From Bacteroidales bacterium (GTDB lineage: Bacteria; Bacteroidota; Bacteroidia; Bacteroidales; JAADGE01): a stretch of DNA of 8,103 bases. The stretch covers positions 1-8,103 of the forward strand of contig JANTGL010000115.1 of the NCBI GenBank assembly GCA_024762915.1, in the 5' to 3' direction. Positions 6,447 through 8,103 of this stretch are shown here, piece after piece. Position numbers and translations under genes: made by a program. The stretch's first letter is position 1, and every line of letters begins with the position of its first letter. The notes beneath the pieces were generated by a model that saw only the letters and a list, made by a program, of their open reading frames with translations, ran no database searches and was not told where the DNA came from.

Positions 6447-7694
6447 ATGATAATTGATAAATTTCAATATAAATGTACCGATTGCGGAAAAGAATATTCA
6501 CAAACTGAAGTAACTTATTTATGTCCTGCTTGTGAAACTGAAAATTCAAACACAAAACCACCAAAAGGTGTATTAAAAGTAATTTATGATTATAAAAATC
6601 TTGCAAGTGTGGGAAGTACAAAGCAAGTTTTTGAACATTTAAAAGAAAATGAATTTATTGATCTTTTACCCATAAATGATAAAGATAACTCTCCGAAATT
6701 AAAAGTCGGAGGCACACCTTTATATAAGTATGATAAATTTAACCGAAAAAAATTGCCTTTTAATCTTTATCTAAAAGACGATTCGCAAAATCCGACTTAT
6801 TCATTTAAAGATCGTGCTTCCTATTTGGTTTCGGCCTATGCAAAAGAAAACGGAATTGATACAATTGTTGCGGCATCAACCGGTAATGCAGGTTCTTCTC
6901 TTGCCGGAATATGTGCTTCTCAAAATCAAAAAGCAATTATTATGGTTCCGGAAGCGGCGCCTTTAGCAAAACTGACTCAAATTGTAATGTATGGTGCAAC
7001 AATAATTCCGGTTAAAGGCACTTATGATGATGCCTTCGATTTAAGCATAAAAGCAAGCAAAAAATATGGATGGTATAACCGAAATACGGCTTTTAACCCC
7101 TTAACAATTGAAGGAAAAAAAACGGTTTCGTATGAACTTTTTGATCAATTAAATCAGACAACCCCCGACAGAGTTTTTGTGCCGGTCGGCGACGGCGTGA
7201 TTATTTCAGGAGTTTATAAAGGGTTTGAGGATTTATTTATGCTCGGCTTGATTGACAAAATGCCTGTAATTGTTGCCGTTCAATCGGAAGGCAGCGATAA
7301 TCTTTCAAGAAATATTAATAATGTTGATTTTGAAATGCACCCGAGCAATACGATTGCCGATTCCATTTCCGTGGATATTCCGCGAAACTTTTATATGGCA
7401 AAACAATTTATTGAAAAATATAAAGGCGAATTTTTAACGGTTTCCGATAACGAAATTCTTGCAGCATCAAAAGAATTATCGAAAAATACCGGATTATTTG
7501 CCGAACCGGCAGCGGCAACAGCTTTTGCAGGGATGCTTAATTATATGAATAACAACAAATTACAAGATAATACGAGCAATATTGTTTTATTAACCGGCAG
7601 CGGATTAAAAGATTTGAAATCCGTTCAATCGATTATTTCAATTCCGGATGCAATTGAACCTGATGTTGAAAATATTGAAAAATTAATCTCGTAA
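6447..7694 (+). CDS. Threonine synthase-like fold-type II PLP enzyme with N-terminal zinc ribbon
   Basis: A protein of 415 residues from ATG 6447. A TTG three codons upstream (6438) is in frame but is a poorer start, because it would sit almost on the predicted transcription start. Residues 10-29 carry CTDC and CPAC (Cys10, Cys13, Cys26, Cys29), a zinc-ribbon also found on some short-form threonine synthases. The catalytic part follows: KVGGTPLY (86-93), the PLP lysine in NPTYSFKDRAS (Lys121), ASTGNAGSS (143-151), the phosphate loop PVGDGVIISGVYKGF (from 246) and LTGSGLKD (382-389). Threonine synthase converts O-phosphohomoserine to threonine. The phosphate loop reads GDGV where classical enzymes have a glycine/asparagine-rich GNGGN-like loop, so a related lyase or beta-replacement enzyme is possible. 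It lies 39 nt after the peptidase with its own candidate promoter. It is the second fold-type II PLP enzyme in the window; no functional link to HypD is evident. Confidence 0.82.
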   Translation: MIIDKFQYKCTDCGKEYSQTEVTYLCPACETENSNTKPPKGVLKVIYDYKNLASVGSTKQVFEHLKENEFIDLLPINDKDNSPKLKVGGTPLYKYDKFNRKKLPFNLYLKDDSQNPTYSFKDRASYLVSAYAKENGIDTIVAASTGNAGSSLAGICASQNQKAIIMVPEAAPLAKLTQIVMYGATIIPVKGTYDDAFDLSIKASKKYGWYNRNTAFNPLTIEGKKTVSYELFDQLNQTTPDRVFVPVGDGVIISGVYKGFEDLFMLGLIDKMPVIVAVQSEGSDNLSRNINNVDFEMHPSNTIADSISVDIPRNFYMAKQFIEKYKGEFLTVSDNEILAASKELSKNTGLFAEPAAATAFAGMLNYMNNNKLQDNTSNIVLLTGSGLKDLKSVQSIISIPDAIEPDVENIEKLIS

Positions 7695-7729
7695 AAACAA
7701 TCCACATTTTTTTCTTATATAATTGAAAA

Positions 7730-7760
7730 GAGGCAGTCAGTTGACTGCCTCAAAAAAAAT
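7730..7760 (-). terminator. Strong hairpin between convergent genes
   Basis: GAGGCAGTCA (7730-7739) and TGACTGCCTC (7742-7751) are perfect 10-bp arms with a 2-base centre. On the minus strand the stem is preceded by eight T and followed by TTTT and further A/T, so it best fits a terminator for the minus-strand gene ending at 7774. On the plus strand the stem is followed by A rather than T, so termination of the PLP gene here would be less canonical, although this is the only hairpin available to it. Confidence 0.75.
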
Positions 7761-7773
7761 ATATTTTAAAAAT

Positions 7774-8103
7774 TTACTTTTTCCCTTGTGTAAAAGATGT
7801 AACCGGAACTGAACCCGTGTCATGAAGCGGTAAAGTTAAATCCGCCGGTTCTCCGTCAACACTGATAACATGAAATGTTCCGTCTATTGTATAATTTGCA
7901 GTTCCGTCCAATAATCCGTTTACCAATGTTGCACCTTCCGCAGTTCCCAAGTTATATGTAACCGGTAATACCAAATCAGCGGTTGAACTTCCTGAAATCG
8001 GGAAATCTGATGAATAGGTATCGGTATAATAATGAGTTTCCGAGACAACTCCTTCGGTTGTAACCGTATATACAATTTCATCAATAACAGCATTTCTTGT
8101 ATC
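7774..8103 (-). CDS. C-terminal end of an unrecognised protein (5' part outside window)
   Basis: The minus-strand frame is open from the window edge at 8103 to a TAA at 7774-7776, giving the last 109 residues of a longer gene. A TTG at 7972-7974 is an internal codon, not a start. The visible protein is rich in Thr, Ser, Val, Gly and Asp with short alternating strands (for example EIVYTVTTEG, ANYTIDGTFHVISVDG, ADLTLPL), has very few positive charges until the final QGKK, and has no cysteine. This composition suggests an extracellular or cell-surface beta-sandwich. I recognise no family, and no type IX secretion C-terminal signal (a KxxxK-type ending with a preceding PxGxYxV motif) is convincing. 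The strong hairpin at 7730-7751 lies directly downstream. It converges with the PLP gene at 7694. Confidence 0.7.
   Translation of the reverse strand, partial: DTRNAVIDEIVYTVTTEGVVSETHYYTDTYSSDFPISGSSTADLVLPVTYNLGTAEGATLVNGLLDGTANYTIDGTFHVISVDGEPADLTLPLHDTGSVPVTSFTQGKK

Noticed and set aside
6418..6621. Minus-strand open frame of 67 codons over the start of the threonine-synthase-like gene.
   Set aside because: It is antisense to the zinc-ribbon coding sequence and to the candidate promoter, with no supporting signal.
1..8103. CRISPR array, tRNA or rRNA genes, insertion sequence transposase, toxin-antitoxin pair or phage genes.
   Set aside because: I saw no regularly spaced repeats, tRNA-like cloverleaf, rRNA sequence or matching protein in any frame.

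Overview
The window looks like chromosomal DNA from an anaerobic member of the Bacteroidota (Bacteroidales or a relative). It is strongly AT-rich. None of the start codons has a clear Shine-Dalgarno sequence, and several genes are preceded by the Bacteroidota-type -7 box TAnnTTTG. Secreted proteins have leaders ending in SFSQ or FGQ, and one small protein resembles the C-terminal domain of GldM, a gliding / type IX secretion protein. An oxygen-sensitive glycyl radical enzyme points to anaerobic life.

Layout. Bases 1-420 (+) are the 3' end of a fold-type II PLP enzyme related to cysteine synthase. Bases 421-675 hold no gene but contain a 141-bp inverted-repeat (REP/MITE-like) element and then a good intrinsic terminator. 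On the minus strand lie ogt (1080-1610), a DNA alkyl-transfer repair protein, and just downstream of it a small exported GldM_C-like protein (676-1041). Bases 1611-1849 form a divergent control region with candidate promoters on both strands and a roughly 155-nt leader containing a palindrome.

The core is a run of plus-strand genes. They are a radical-SAM activase (1850-2647, GTG start), a glycyl radical enzyme that matches trans-4-hydroxy-L-proline dehydratase HypD at every catalytic position I can recall (2662-5022), an exported S37 / PS-10 family serine peptidase (5082-6407), and a zinc-ribbon threonine-synthase-like PLP enzyme (6447-7694). The last two each have their own candidate promoter. 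Bases 7774-8103 (-) are the C-terminal end of an unrecognised protein that runs off the window, with a strong hairpin between it and the PLP gene.

Working together (inference): the exported peptidase could help break down proline- and hydroxyproline-rich peptides such as collagen fragments. The activase would install the glycyl radical on HypD, and HypD would dehydrate free trans-4-hydroxyproline to pyrroline-5-carboxylate. The usual partner, a pyrroline-5-carboxylate reductase (ProC), is not in the window. The activase is unusual because it lacks the cysteine-rich ferredoxin-like insert found in most activases of this group.
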